Of a stretch of 64,000 bases of DNA, positions 63,950-64,000 are shown in pieces. The stretch is from Pseudanabaena sp. GTDB taxonomy: Bacteria > Cyanobacteriota > Cyanobacteriia > Pseudanabaenales > Pseudanabaenaceae. The stretch lies in NCBI GenBank assembly GCA_003249015.1, contig QBLS01000014.1, forward strand, positions 50,823 through 114,822, given 5' to 3'. Each line of letters starts with the position of its first letter. Positions within the stretch are counted from its first letter, which is position 1. The notes below the pieces were generated by a model. That model searched no databases. It saw only the letters and a list, made by a program, of their open reading frames with translations, and had not been told where the DNA came from. The position numbers and the translations under genes were made by a program.

Positions 63950-64000
63950 CTAACCATTGATGGCAGGAGCAGACATAGCAACAGGTGCTACTTCAACTGC
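63950..64000 (-). CDS. psbA: Photosystem II D1 protein, C-terminal end (partial)
   Basis: The last 16 codons and stop of a psbA gene run out of the window. They encode AVEVAPVAMSAPAING, the well-known cyanobacterial D1 tail. D1 is cut after Ala344 by the CtpA protease, and 16 residues is the length of the removed extension, so the visible part is exactly the precursor tail. Confidence 0.93.
   Translation of the reverse strand, partial: AVEVAPVAMSAPAING

Overview
The window is chromosomal DNA of a cyanobacterium. Evidence: RNA polymerase split into rpoB, rpoC1 (gamma) and rpoC2; a plastid-like ndhH-A-I-G-E cluster; photosystem genes at psaM and at the 3' end of psbA; a glucolipid synthase of the MgdA type; and very frequent GCGATCGC (HIP1) octamers. 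The moderate-to-low GC content and the dense supply of perfect palindromes between genes fit Pseudanabaena-type filamentous cyanobacteria; that genus call is an inference.

Layout. 1-7 kb: 3' end of rpoB, rpoC1, rpoC2. 7-8.6 kb: purS-purQ-sixA. 8.8-11.4 kb: fabG, a secreted cupredoxin, a secreted TPR protein and a small secreted protein. 11.7-15.8 kb: NDH-1 genes ndhH-A-I-G-E. 15.9-19.5 kb: a membrane glycosylation module (GtrA, GT39, methyltransferase-GT2 fusion). 19.7-30.8 kb: housekeeping and stress genes (dCMP deaminase, FAD amine/amino-acid oxidase, mgdA, sppA, Fe-S photolyase, M3 peptidase, homocysteine biosynthesis, YbjN). 30.8-34.3 kb: psaM, which is too short for routine ORF calling, with a candidate small RNA just upstream, then a membrane coiled-coil protein, aat and a Firmicute-like murG. 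34.5-43.4 kb: pentapeptide protein, MAPEG, GNAT, pgeF, a low-complexity-tail membrane protein, potD, potA and an ABC-2-like permease. 43.7-51.9 kb: a cyanoexosortase A-associated protein with an HpsJ-like protein, ndbB, a histidine kinase, a flv1-like flavodiiron protein and DUF3082. 52-57.4 kb: signalling proteins and small secreted or unknown proteins. 57.4-64 kb: a long AT-rich gap, a STAND NTPase, sbcC and the C-terminal tail of psbA.

The most striking feature is not a gene. Most intergenic gaps hold one or more near-perfect palindromes with 13-33 bp arms. They share a small core (GGCGC-nnn-GCGCC, CCCGC-nnn-GCGGG, or ATGGC-tac-GCCAT), but each outer arm is unique. In at least two cases the arm includes the last codons of the neighbouring gene. 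Five copies sit inside a longer (about 100-120 bp) MITE-like unit marked by TTAGGACAT on one side and CTCTTGCTTTGCTATA on the other. Many could act as bidirectional terminators, but their spread and modular build look like a mobile or self-perfecting repeat family. Other notable points are a roughly 56-residue insert in RpoC1, a MurG unlike the usual cyanobacterial enzyme, and several small genes or RNAs read directly from the sequence.
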